Below, one piece after another: positions 8,598 to 16,850 of a stretch of DNA of 64,000 nt. Each line of letters begins with the position of its first letter. Position 1 is the stretch's first letter. This DNA comes from Methylobacter luteus IMV-B-3098. GTDB taxonomy: Bacteria > Pseudomonadota > Gammaproteobacteria > Methylococcales > Methylomonadaceae. A program made the translations under genes and the position numbers. The stretch is taken from NCBI RefSeq assembly GCF_000427625.1, contig NZ_KE386569.1:1681073-1745072 (forward strand), written 5' to 3'. The notes beneath the pieces were generated by a model. The model was not told the origin of the DNA. It saw only the letters and a program-made list of their open reading frames with translations, and searched no databases.

Positions 8598-9101
8598 TCA
8601 TGTCGAAAACAATCTGATAAGAAGTGGAGAAGCCGGATTAGCCGACGACCAAAACCAATGCTCAGGCCGGGAAACATAGCCTTTCCGAACCGGATTTTCA
8701 TGAATATAGTTAAGCTTTTGAAGATAGAAAGTAGGATTTTCGATCTTCTTCGGTGCATTAGTTTCCATCCAAAACCGGTAACTACCCTGCGCATCAACAA
8801 ATAGTTTCAACACATTCGGCTCCGTGGTTTCAAGATTGCGTCTGAATTGACCGGAGGTGAACCGCTTGAAATCCCGTAAAAATCCCGCCATATCCGGCGA
8901 AGTCGCTATGAGATGGATATGGTTCAGCATAAAGACATAGCCGTTCAATTCCAGCCCTTTGTTGTCTTGGCAATAACGGATCGAATCGGACAGAATCTGC
9001 CAGCGGTTATGACGGTCGAACAGGTAATACCAGCGTTGAACGGTTAGCGTGAGAAAGTAAGTGCCGGCATTAAGCTCGGCGGCTACGCGTCGAGATGGCA
9101 T
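8598..9101 (-). CDS. REP-associated tyrosine transposase (RAYT), Y1_Tnp
   Basis: A 167-residue HUH-type transposase of the IS200/IS605-related RAYT group. The HUH motif is NHIHLI, following GYVFMLNHIHLIATSP. The probable catalytic tyrosine is in FYLQKLNYIHENPVRKGYV near the C-terminus, followed by the family-typical WFWSSA. ATG 9101 is chosen (AAAGGA upstream) because family members start with MPxRR; the frame extends to 9179, into repeat sequence. The gene is bracketed by REP palindromes in opposite orientation, the usual REPtron layout in which the RAYT recognises and spreads its cognate REPs. It appears intact. Confidence 0.88.
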   Translation of the reverse strand: MPSRRVAAELNAGTYFLTLTVQRWYYLFDRHNRWQILSDSIRYCQDNKGLELNGYVFMLNHIHLIATSPDMAGFLRDFKRFTSGQFRRNLETTEPNVLKLFVDAQGSYRFWMETNAPKKIENPTFYLQKLNYIHENPVRKGYVSRPEHWFWSSANPASPLLIRLFST

Positions 9102-9184
9102 GGCGAATCCTTTCTGGTTGAATCGTGGGCAATCATGTTTTTCCCTGCTCCATGTATTATAAAGACAACAGTAGTTCAAACATT

Positions 9185-9222
9185 AAACGTTAGGAGCGGG
9201 GTTGCAAACCCCGCTCCGCATG
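9185..9222 (-). repeat. REP-like palindrome, copy D (inverted)
   Basis: Core 9193-9217: GGAGCGGGG and CCCCGCTCC arms around TTGCAAA, preceded by AAACGTTA. This is the reverse complement of copy C with compensating changes in both arms (GC for AC/GT), so the hairpin is conserved rather than the exact sequence. Confidence 0.8.
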
Positions 9223-9263
9223 AATATTCCCTTTCGCTGGGTATTATAAAGGTAACTGTAGCT

Positions 9264-9301
9264 CAAACCTTTGGGATGGGGTTACAAACCCCGTCCTGCA
9301 T
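9264..9301 (-). repeat. REP-like palindrome, copy E (inverted)
   Basis: Core 9274-9296: GGATGGGG and CCCCGTCC arms around TTACAAA, with one G-T mismatch. Same orientation as copy D. The last codons and stop of the following minus-strand gene lie inside this palindrome. Confidence 0.75.
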
Positions 9302-9722
9302 GAGCATATAAATCCTTTCTATTAATAGCTAACCATTCGAAGAAGCGAGGACCTTCAGACGGAAGAGAACGGTCGTGAAGTATTAGATTTATTAAGGCGC
9401 GCACGATGTACTGAATTGCCTCGCCTTCAAGATCGACACTGATCGTTTCTTCATCTTCCATTTCCTTCCAATGCTTCAGCCAGTTTCTTGCCCTATTCAT
9501 ATGCATTTGAGAAATAACCTTCTCAGGAAAAGCTAAGTCAGCGGCTAATTTTTTCTTCACAAGCGAAAAAACTGATTGATCTCTGAGGATTTCGCCAATG
9601 ATCTCCTCAGCAGCACCAGCCAAGGTTATTGCTGGAACGAAGGCATGATGATCCAAAAATAGACGGATTGACCAGTCGAGCTGATCTACAGCAGCATCAA
9701 TCTTTGAGAGGAAGCAGTCCAT
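9282..9722 (-). CDS. Conserved hypothetical protein, HEPN-like
   Basis: A 146-residue, mostly helical soluble protein with no signal peptide. The stretch FVPAITLAGAAEEIIGEILRD and the later RNWLKH (an R-x4-H arrangement) resemble HEPN-type helical bundles, some of which are ribonucleases. The family is known to me only as conserved hypothetical. No nucleotidyltransferase or other antitoxin partner lies beside it. Its C-terminal residues (AHAGRGL) and stop are encoded by REP copy E, so the native end was probably replaced when the REP inserted. The HEPN assignment is inference. Confidence 0.55.
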   Translation of the reverse strand: MDCFLSKIDAAVDQLDWSIRLFLDHHAFVPAITLAGAAEEIIGEILRDQSVFSLVKKKLAADLAFPEKVISQMHMNRARNWLKHWKEMEDEETISVDLEGEAIQYIVRALINLILHDRSLPSEGPRFFEWLAINRKDLYAHAGRGL

Positions 9723-9838
9723 AGTTTCTAATGTAATGTATACAATATTTGTTGTCTTAAAAAAAACCCAACTTTTGCTCTCAGCACTTCAGCGTCATTC
9801 CCATGAGCGTAATGGCGCAAGCTGAGCTATCATCCCTT

Positions 9839-10036
9839 TTAACAACACCGCTTCACACCCCGCCACTTCTCATCCTGCCACTGCTTGAAAAACTCCTTCT
9901 TACTCAACGGCTGGCAATGGGCACAGTCAGGGCCGGCCTGATGATGCATAGCAAAGTGCTCCAAATAGCACTCATAGGCGTCGTCGCCGGAAAGGCGACG
10001 CACGATCTGCCAGAACGATTTGAGTCGGCTGATCAT
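9839..10036 (-). CDS. ybdD: YbdD/YjiX family small protein (CstA partner)
   Basis: A 65-residue protein when started at ATG 10036, which overlaps the cstA stop as ATGA; E. coli YbdD is also 65 residues. It carries the family features AYECYLEHFAMHH, EFFKQWQDEKW and a C-terminal CC. An ATG at 10051 would add five residues. These short proteins almost always follow CstA or BtsT pyruvate transporters and appear to be needed for their activity. Confidence 0.85.
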   Translation of the reverse strand: MISRLKSFWQIVRRLSGDDAYECYLEHFAMHHQAGPDCAHCQPLSKKEFFKQWQDEKWRGVKRCC

Positions 10037-12108
10037 CAATCCCTCGCCCATTCTGCCGCCAACTGGCTCGGGCTATGCGGCACTTCGGTCAGCGGCCGCA
10101 CCGGTTTGCCGGCCAGGTGGCGGCCGCATACGCGCAGCATGTCGAATACGATCGTCCACAGCAGTGCGACGAAAAACAGCGTCAGCCAGGCATCCAGGTG
10201 CAGATTGAAGATCAGTTGCGGCGCGATGGAGGCTTTCTCGGGCGGTAGGGTGCCGGCTGCCAGTTTGTCGGACAGGTCGTTGGCGGCCGCAAAGAAGCCA
10301 ATGCGGATGTCGTCGCTGGTGATTTTTTGCCACGAGGCGGTGCTGGTGATGATGACCAGCCACAGCAGCGGCAGGCCGGTCACCCAGGCATAGTTGAATT
10401 TGCCGGACTTGACCAGAATGCCGGTCGCCACGCACAGCGCGATAGCCGCCAGCATCTGGTTGGCGATGCCGAACAGCGGCCACAGGATGTTGACGCCGCC
10501 GTTCGGATCGATGACGCCGATATAGAGGAAATAACCCCAACCCGCCACAACCAGCGCACTGGTCAGCATGACCGAAGGCGCCCACGAGGTTTCGGCCATT
10601 TTCGGCCAGACATTGCCGAGCATGTCCTGCAGCATGAATCGGCCCACGCGCGTGCCCGCATCCAGCGTGGTCAGAATAAAAATGGCCTCGAACATGATCG
10701 CGAAGTGATACCACAAGGCCAGCAATCCGTTACCGAAGGCGCTGCCGAAAATACTGGCCATGCCGACGGCCAGCGACGGCGCGCCGCCCGTGCGCGCGAA
10801 CAGGCTGGCTTCGCCCATCTGGCTGGCCAGCGTCTGCATTTGTTCGACAGTCACTGGAAAGCCCCAAGAGGAAATAGTAGCGACGGCAGCGGCCGCTTCC
10901 TTGCCGACGATGCCGGCCGGGCTGTTGATGGCGAAAAACACGCCAGGATCGAGCACGGTCGCCGCGATCATGGCCATGACCGCCACAAACGATTCCAGCA
11001 CCATGCCGCCGTAGCCGATCATGCGGATATCGCGTTCATTGGTCAGCAGTTTCGGCGTCGTGCCTGAAGATATCAGTGCATGAAACCCCGAGATCGCGCC
11101 GCAGGCGATCGTGATGAAAACAAACGGGAACAACTTGCCGCCGAAAATCGGGCCGGTACCGTCGATGAATTGCGTCACGGCCGGCATTTTCACGTCCGGT
11201 TGCAGCATGACGATCGCCACGGCCAGCAGCGTGATGGTGCCCAGCTTCATGAATGTCGATAAATAATCGCGCGGCGCCAGCAGCAGCCAGACCGGCAGAA
11301 TGGCGGCTGCAAAGCCGTAAGCCATGACCCACCAGGCCAGCGTCAGTCCTTCATGATCGAACAGGCCGCGCAATGTCTCACTGGCATCGATCCAGCCGCC
11401 GCCCGCGACCGACAGCAGCAGCAACGTCACACCCAGGGCCGACGCTTCCAGCACCAGGCCGGGACGAAGATGGCGCATGTACAGGCCGACGATCATCGCG
11501 ATCGGGATCGTCGCAGCCACCGTGGAGGTCGCCCAGGGACTGTGCTTCATGGCATTGACGACCACCAGCCCGAGCACGGCGATCAGGATGATCATGATGA
11601 AAAACGTGCCGATCAAAGCCGCCGTGCCACCCAGAGGCCCGAGTTCGTCGCGCGCCATCTGCCCCAGGCTTTTGGCATTGCGGCGCGTGGACAGAAACAG
11701 CGTCACCATATCCTGCACACAGCCACCCAGCACCGAGCCGAACAGCAGCCACAGCGTGCCGGGCAGATAGCCGAACTGCGCCGCCAGCGTCGGCCCGACC
11801 AAAGGACCTGGGCCTGCAATCGCAGCAAAATGATGGCCGAAGACGATCCATTTGTTGGTCGGCACGAAGTCGCGGCCATTATCGAGACGTTCGGCCGGCG
11901 TCGCGCGCGTCTGGTCGACGACCAGCACGGTCGCGGCAATCCATGCCGCGTAAAAGCGGTAGGCGATCGCATAGACGCACAGCGCGGCGGTAATAAACCA
12001 CAGTGCGTTGATGCTCTCGCCGCGGTTCAGGGCGATGCCGCCGACCGCAGACGCGCCCAGGATGGCGATGAGTAGCCAGATGGCGTTTTTTAACAGGTTG
12101 TTCTTCAT
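10036..12108 (-). CDS. cstA: CstA-family carbon-starvation / pyruvate transporter
   Basis: A 690-residue polytopic membrane protein (E. coli CstA 701, BtsT 716). The N-terminal half has the family stretches NKWIVFGHHFAAIAGPGPLVGPTLAAQFGYLPG and GCVQDMVTLFLSTRRNAKSLGQMARDELG. The C-terminal half has DAGTRVGRFMLQD and NQMLAAIALCVATGILVKSGK. E. coli members take up pyruvate, and CstA is induced on carbon limitation. It forms a two-gene unit with the ybdD-type gene. No BtsSR-like two-component system is nearby. Whether the substrate is pyruvate or peptides is not readable from the sequence. Confidence 0.93.
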   Translation of the reverse strand: MKNNLLKNAIWLLIAILGASAVGGIALNRGESINALWFITAALCVYAIAYRFYAAWIAATVLVVDQTRATPAERLDNGRDFVPTNKWIVFGHHFAAIAGPGPLVGPTLAAQFGYLPGTLWLLFGSVLGGCVQDMVTLFLSTRRNAKSLGQMARDELGPLGGTAALIGTFFIMIILIAVLGLVVVNAMKHSPWATSTVAATIPIAMIVGLYMRHLRPGLVLEASALGVTLLLLSVAGGGWIDASETLRGLFDHEGLTLAWWVMAYGFAAAILPVWLLLAPRDYLSTFMKLGTITLLAVAIVMLQPDVKMPAVTQFIDGTGPIFGGKLFPFVFITIACGAISGFHALISSGTTPKLLTNERDIRMIGYGGMVLESFVAVMAMIAATVLDPGVFFAINSPAGIVGKEAAAAVATISSWGFPVTVEQMQTLASQMGEASLFARTGGAPSLAVGMASIFGSAFGNGLLALWYHFAIMFEAIFILTTLDAGTRVGRFMLQDMLGNVWPKMAETSWAPSVMLTSALVVAGWGYFLYIGVIDPNGGVNILWPLFGIANQMLAAIALCVATGILVKSGKFNYAWVTGLPLLWLVIITSTASWQKITSDDIRIGFFAAANDLSDKLAAGTLPPEKASIAPQLIFNLHLDAWLTLFFVALLWTIVFDMLRVCGRHLAGKPVRPLTEVPHSPSQLAAEWARD

Positions 12109-12168
12109 AGTTTTTTAGAGATTATTATGATTTTATTTTTCTTAAACAAATGCTGGAGCCGGTCGCTA

Positions 12169-13107
12169 CTATAAATGCCTTCTGATTTCCGCCAGCACTT
12201 TCTCCAACAAATCCGGCTGCCCGGTCTCAAAACTGGTGGAGTCGGTCTCCCTGCGCAGCCAGGTGAACTGCCGCTTGGCCAGCTGCCGCGTGGCGACGAT
12301 GCCTTTTTCGACCATGGTGTCGTAATCGTAGTCGCCCGACAAATAGGACCAGACCTGGCGATAGCCGACCGCCCGGATCGAGGGCATTTTTTCTGTCAGG
12401 TCGCCGCGATTGAACAGCGCTTTCACTTCCTCGACCAGGCCCTGCTTCAGCATTGTTCTGAAACGCTGGGCGATGATGTCGTGCAGGATCTTTCTGTCCG
12501 GCGGAGCGATGATCAGTTTGATTTTCCGGTAGGGTATGTCTTGCGCCTGGGCTTCTCCGAAGAAAGAAGTCATCGGCCTGCCGCTGATCTCATAGACTTC
12601 CAGCGCACGCTGTATGCGTTGCGGATCGTTGGGATGAATTCGGGCCGCCGCTTCGGGATCGACTTTGGCCAGCCGCGCATGCAGGGCTTCTTTGCCGAAC
12701 TGTTCCAGTTCCTGATCGAGCTTTGCCCTGACGGCTTCGTCGGCTTCGGGCAGCACGGCCAGCCCGCTGCTCAGGGCGTTGAAGTACAGCATGGTGCCGC
12801 CGACCAGTATCGGCAGTTTGCCGCGTCCGGTGATATCGGCCATCAACCTCAAAGCCTGATCCCTGAACTGGCCGGTCGAGAAGGATTCCGCCGGGTCCAG
12901 TATGTCTATCAGGTAGTGCGGAATGCCGCCTCTTTCCGCCAGCGTGGGCTTGGCCGTGCCTATATCCATGCCTCGATACACGAGCGCTGAATCAACACTG
13001 ATGATTTCGCCGTTGAGCCTTTGGGCCAGTTGCACGGCCAGGGCGGTTTTTCCCGAGGCCGTGGGGCCCATCAGGAAAATGGCCGGAGGATGAATGGGTT
13101 CTTGCAT
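12169..13107 (-). CDS. miaA: tRNA dimethylallyltransferase
   Basis: A 312-residue enzyme that adds a dimethylallyl group to N6 of A37 in tRNAs reading UNN codons. The P-loop GPTASGKT is at residues 14-21, followed by [16 protein letters not shown], which contains the catalytic Asp/Thr region, and later the [11 protein letters not shown] motif. It starts eight bases after the mutL stop. In many gammaproteobacteria hfq follows miaA; here the next gene downstream is cstA. Confidence 0.96.
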   Translation of the reverse strand: MQEPIHPPAIFLMGPTASGKTALAVQLAQRLNGEIISVDSALVYRGMDIGTAKPTLAERGGIPHYLIDILDPAESFSTGQFRDQALRLMADITGRGKLPILVGGTMLYFNALSSGLAVLPEADEAVRAKLDQELEQFGKEALHARLAKVDPEAAARIHPNDPQRIQRALEVYEISGRPMTSFFGEAQAQDIPYRKIKLIIAPPDRKILHDIIAQRFRTMLKQGLVEEVKALFNRGDLTEKMPSIRAVGYRQVWSYLSGDYDYDTMVEKGIVATRQLAKRQFTWLRRETDSTSFETGQPDLLEKVLAEIRRHL

Positions 13108-13115
13108 ATTAATAA

Positions 13116-14915
13116 TTATTGTCCGCGCAGAAAGAATTTGTCGAGATCATGGGTCGACAATTCTATCCAGGTCGGCCTGCCGTGATTGCATTGGCCAATT
13201 CTTTCAGTTTGTTCCATTTCACGCAGCAGGGCGTTCATTTCGTCGACTGTTAAACGACGATGCGCGCGCACGGCGCCATGGCAGGCGATCGTAGCCAATA
13301 ATTCATTGATTTGTTCCTGCACTCTGGTGCTCATGCCGTGCTCGATGATGTCGGCCAGGACGTCGCGTATCAATGTTTCCGTATCGGCATTGTTCAGTAA
13401 CGCCGGCGTCGAGCGCAGGAGGATCGTCTCGGGGCCTGAACGGTTCAGATCGAAGCCCAGCGACATGAAGAATTCGTGCTCTTGCTCCGCCAGATCCGCT
13501 TCAGCCGGGCTGACTTTTATCTTGATGGGCAGCAACAGCGGCTGACTGGGCACGTTGCCGTTGTGATACTGCTTCTTTAAGCGCTCGTAAGTGACACGCT
13601 CATGCGCCGCATGGGCATCGACCAGGATAATGCCGTTTGGGGTCTCGGACAGAATATAGATGTTGTGCAGATGCGCGATAGCGTAGCCCAGAGGCGGCGT
13701 ACCTTTTGTTTGCGCTACTGGTTGCGCCGGTCTTTGAGCGGGTTCGGGTTTCGGATACAACGCGGCATACGCCTGTATCGTTTCCTCTACATTCAAAGGC
13801 AAGGATGCCTGTTGCGGCCCTGGGCTGTAAACCGATTTATGACTTTCGACTGATTTTACCTGCGGCTGGGGCGTAAATTCCTGCACCGGTGCCGGAGCCT
13901 GCTCCTGATGCCCCGGCCTCAAATCGGCCAGTGACCGATGCAGCGCCGAGAACAGGAAATCATGCACCAGCCGCCCTTCCCTGAATCTGACTTCTAGCTT
14001 AGCCGGATGCGCATTGACATCGACCAGCGCCGGGTCCAGCGTCAGGAACAGAACAAAGACCGGATGCCGCCCGTGAAACAGCACGTCCTGATAAGCCTGC
14101 TTGACGGCATGGGCGACCAGTTTGTCCTTGATCAGGCGGCCGTTGACATAGAAGAACTGCATGTCCTGCTGGCTGCGCGAAAAGGCCGGCAGGCCCACCC
14201 AGCCGGTTAAATGCAGGCCTGATGATTCGAAATCGATTTTGACGGAATTATCGATGAAAGCCGTTCCGCAGATGCCGGCGATGCGCCGCTCCTGTTCGAT
14301 TTCGGTGGCCGCCGGTTTCAGGTTCAGGATTTCCCGCTGGTTATGCGTGAGGGTAAAACCGATATCGAAACGGCTCAGCGCCATTCTTTGCACCAGGGTT
14401 TCGATATGCGCGAATTCGGTTTTTTCGGCCTTTAAAAATTTGCGCCGGGCCGGCGTGTTGTAGAACAAGTCGCGCACATCAACCGTCGTGCCTTTCGGGT
14501 GCGGATCAGGTTGCGGATCGAAATCGCGCTCCGAGCCGTCGGCAGTGACGCGCCAGGCGCAATCGGCGCCATCTGTGCGTGAAATCAGCGTCAGTCGGGC
14601 CACGGAACTGATGCTGGGCAGCGCCTCGCCGCGAAAGCCCATGCTGACGACCTGCTCCAGATCCTGCAATGTGGCGATTTTGCTGGTCGCGTGCCGCGAC
14701 AACGCCAGCGGTAAATCTTCCTTTACTATGCCGCAGCCGTCGTCCCGGATTTTAATCAGACGAGCGCCGCCCTGCTCTATATCAATGGTGATTTGCCGGG
14801 CGCCCGCATCAAAGCAGTTTTCAACCAGTTCCTTGACGACAGACGAAGGCCTTTCAACGACTTCGCCGGCGGCAATCTGGTTGACGAGTTGTGTGGGAAG
14901 AGAATGAATTCGCAT
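13116..14915 (-). CDS. mutL: DNA mismatch repair protein MutL, endonuclease type
   Basis: A 599-residue protein. The N-terminal GHKL ATPase has [33 protein letters not shown] and [11 protein letters not shown] Pro/Gln-rich linker covers about 335-400. The C-terminal domain has [12 protein letters not shown] near residue 433, a variant of the D-x-H-A-x2-E-x4-E metal-binding nuclease motif, plus ACHGAVRA and GQCNHGRPT, both typical of nicking MutL proteins and absent from E. coli MutL. This suggests MutH-independent repair. It lies between amiC and miaA, the conserved order. Confidence 0.95.
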   Translation of the reverse strand: MRIHSLPTQLVNQIAAGEVVERPSSVVKELVENCFDAGARQITIDIEQGGARLIKIRDDGCGIVKEDLPLALSRHATSKIATLQDLEQVVSMGFRGEALPSISSVARLTLISRTDGADCAWRVTADGSERDFDPQPDPHPKGTTVDVRDLFYNTPARRKFLKAEKTEFAHIETLVQRMALSRFDIGFTLTHNQREILNLKPAATEIEQERRIAGICGTAFIDNSVKIDFESSGLHLTGWVGLPAFSRSQQDMQFFYVNGRLIKDKLVAHAVKQAYQDVLFHGRHPVFVLFLTLDPALVDVNAHPAKLEVRFREGRLVHDFLFSALHRSLADLRPGHQEQAPAPVQEFTPQPQVKSVESHKSVYSPGPQQASLPLNVEETIQAYAALYPKPEPAQRPAQPVAQTKGTPPLGYAIAHLHNIYILSETPNGIILVDAHAAHERVTYERLKKQYHNGNVPSQPLLLPIKIKVSPAEADLAEQEHEFFMSLGFDLNRSGPETILLRSTPALLNNADTETLIRDVLADIIEHGMSTRVQEQINELLATIACHGAVRAHRRLTVDEMNALLREMEQTERIGQCNHGRPTWIELSTHDLDKFFLRGQ

Positions 14916-15003
14916 AAACAGCCCGAATCAAAAGGCGTATTTTATATGACTTGGGCATTGACTGGGGAAAATTTAACGGCTGAATTTACGCCATTGGAGA
15001 AAA

Positions 15004-15028
15004 TGGGCGACCTGAGGAAGGTCGCCTT
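15004..15028 (-). terminator. Hairpin between amiC and mutL
   Basis: Stem GGCGACC (15006-15012) with GGTCGCC (15020-15026). On the minus strand it is followed by CATTTTC, a weak T-tract. It may attenuate transcription from amiC into mutL. Confidence 0.45.
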
Positions 15029-15040
15029 GTGCCGGGCTTG

Positions 15041-16357
15041 TTACATATTTAATTCAGTATCAGCTTCAGCCATGTGCGTATTAATCGGTGTGTGTTGCTG
15101 GCTGAAATAGCTCACAATCCCTTTAAAAATAGCCATCGCCATCTTCGATTGATACGCGCTGCTGCGCAATTTCTGTTCTTCCGACGGATTCGAGATATAG
15201 GCGGTTTCGACCAGAATGGACGGGATATCAGGCGATTTCAGCACCATGAATCCGGCCTTTTGTACCGACTCATGATGCAACTCGCCAATCTTTCCAAAAT
15301 AATTTAAAACATTCGCCGCCAGGTCCACGCTCGCATCCTGGGTGGCGGACTGAGACAAATCCAGCAATACCGACGCTAGCACATCGTCTTTATCATGAAG
15401 CTTGACACCACCCACCAGATCAGACGCATTCTCGCTGTTGGCCAGCCAGCGCGCGGCTTCGCTGGATGCGCCTTTTTGAGATAAAGTAAATACCGAAGCG
15501 CCTTTAACAGTGGGATCGTCAAAGGCATCGGCATGTATGGAGATAAACAGGTCCGCTTTGGCCATGCGGGCAATTTGCATTCTCTTGCGCAGATTGACGA
15601 AATAGTCGCCATTGCGCACCATGACCGCGCTCATGCCGGGCTGTCTGTCAATCAACGTTTTAAGGCGGCGGGCAATCGAAAATACAACGTCTTTCTCCTG
15701 GGTGCCTTTATATCCTTGAGCGCCAACGTCTTTACCGCCATGTCCCGCATCTATGGCAATTATGATGCCTTTGCCTTTTTTCGCAGCCGCCTTACTTTTG
15801 AGTGACCTGTTCGCTACTTTTATCGGCCCGGCTGACTTGTCCTCAATGGCTTTTTTAATGACCGGTTTTGACTCGGCTGGTTTCGCGATATCGGCTTTGC
15901 TGACGACTGTTTTGGGATCGACAGTTTTGCTGGCAACGGATCGGGTTGCGGCTGATTTAGCCGCATCGGCGACAGGCCCTTTATCGGTCAGCTCCACAAC
16001 CAAATGCGAGCCATCCTTGAAGCTTTTGGTATTGATCTGTCTTTTTAAATCAAAGACAACTCTTAGATCAGTGTCGTTTCTGAGTGCCGTGCGCACCCGG
16101 TGAAACAGTGGATGTGATGCAGGGGGCTGGCTTAATGCCTGCCCTAAATGAACATCCAGGATATCGATCACTAACCGTGATGGATTTTCAAGCTGAAAAA
16201 TTCGGTATTTAGGAGCGGAGGTCAAATCAAACACCATGCGCGCCTGATCGGTACCTGTAATATAATTCAATGAATCGATGTTGATTTGCTGTGCATAACC
16301 GGCTACAGATAATAACTGTAATCCAATAACAGATAAGACCTTCCAGTAATTTTTCAT
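15041..16357 (-). CDS. amiC: N-acetylmuramoyl-L-alanine amidase, AmiB/C type
   Basis: A 438-residue exported amidase that cleaves the stem peptide from muramic acid, mainly during cell separation. A signal peptide (MKNYWKVLSVIGLQLLSVAGYAQ) precedes an AMIN domain (about 25-135), then a repetitive Lys/Ala/Ser/Val linker (about 140-200) and an Amidase_3 domain with the zinc ligands in IAIDAGHGGKDVGAQG and ISIHADAF and the catalytic Glu in ILVETAYISNP. ATG 16357 is chosen over 16381 because the signal peptide begins there and AGGGA precedes it. No LysM domain is seen. Divisome targeting through AMIN is expected from the family. Confidence 0.92.
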   Translation of the reverse strand: MKNYWKVLSVIGLQLLSVAGYAQQINIDSLNYITGTDQARMVFDLTSAPKYRIFQLENPSRLVIDILDVHLGQALSQPPASHPLFHRVRTALRNDTDLRVVFDLKRQINTKSFKDGSHLVVELTDKGPVADAAKSAATRSVASKTVDPKTVVSKADIAKPAESKPVIKKAIEDKSAGPIKVANRSLKSKAAAKKGKGIIIAIDAGHGGKDVGAQGYKGTQEKDVVFSIARRLKTLIDRQPGMSAVMVRNGDYFVNLRKRMQIARMAKADLFISIHADAFDDPTVKGASVFTLSQKGASSEAARWLANSENASDLVGGVKLHDKDDVLASVLLDLSQSATQDASVDLAANVLNYFGKIGELHHESVQKAGFMVLKSPDIPSILVETAYISNPSEEQKLRSSAYQSKMAMAIFKGIVSYFSQQHTPINTHMAEADTELNM

Positions 16358-16424
16358 AGCTATGATCCCTAATGACAACAATCTTGTTTAAATTATAACA
16401 GTATGTCTTTGTTTTTCCACTCCC

Positions 16425-16850
16425 TTATAGACCTTTTTTGATCATTTTCAGTTCCAGTGAACGGCCGGTACCTTCCGGAGTCATCGTGATGACCACATCC
16501 GGCTCCGGCAGATAGCCCTTGCCCATGTCGGGCCATTCGATAAAACACACGGCATCCTGAGCGAAATAGTCCCTGATGCCTATCCATTCCAGTTCCTCCG
16601 GATCGGCAACCCGGTATAAATCGAAATGGAATACCTGGCGATCAGCCAGGCTATATTCTTCGACCAACGTATAAGTAGGGCTCTTGACCGCGCCGGAAAA
16701 GCCTGCCGCGCGCAGAAAGCCCCTGACCATGGTTGTTTTTCCTGCCCCTAAATCGCCCTGTAAAAAAACTAGGCATTTCGGTGGCAACAGCTCCCATAAC
16801 TGCGCGCCGAACTGCTCTGTTTCTTCAGTATTGTTTAAATGTTGTTTCAT
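16425..16850 (-). CDS. tsaE: tRNA t6A biosynthesis ATPase TsaE
   Basis: A 141-residue P-loop ATPase with Walker A GDLGAGKTT and the family motifs SPTYTLVEEY and HFDLYRVADPEELEWIG. TsaE works with TsaB and TsaD to make threonylcarbamoyl-A37 in tRNA. It overlaps the nnr stop by four bases (ATGA). Confidence 0.95.
   Translation of the reverse strand: MKQHLNNTEETEQFGAQLWELLPPKCLVFLQGDLGAGKTTMVRGFLRAAGFSGAVKSPTYTLVEEYSLADRQVFHFDLYRVADPEELEWIGIRDYFAQDAVCFIEWPDMGKGYLPEPDVVITMTPEGTGRSLELKMIKKGL

Larger units (their letters stand above)
9141..9308. repeat. Two tandem ~86-base units, each carrying a REP
   Basis: Unit 1 (9141-9226) and unit 2 (9227-9308) share the order TTCCCT, GTATTATAAAG, ACAGTAG or ACTGTAG, TCAAAC, the REP palindrome and GCATGA. 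The two are diverged but collinear, so a larger unit than the REP itself was duplicated next to the RAYT. Confidence 0.7.

Noticed and set aside
10327-12075. Long plus-strand frames opposite cstA
   Set aside because: Composition dominated by Arg, Gln, His and Asp runs typical of antisense GC-rich frames; cstA is unambiguous.
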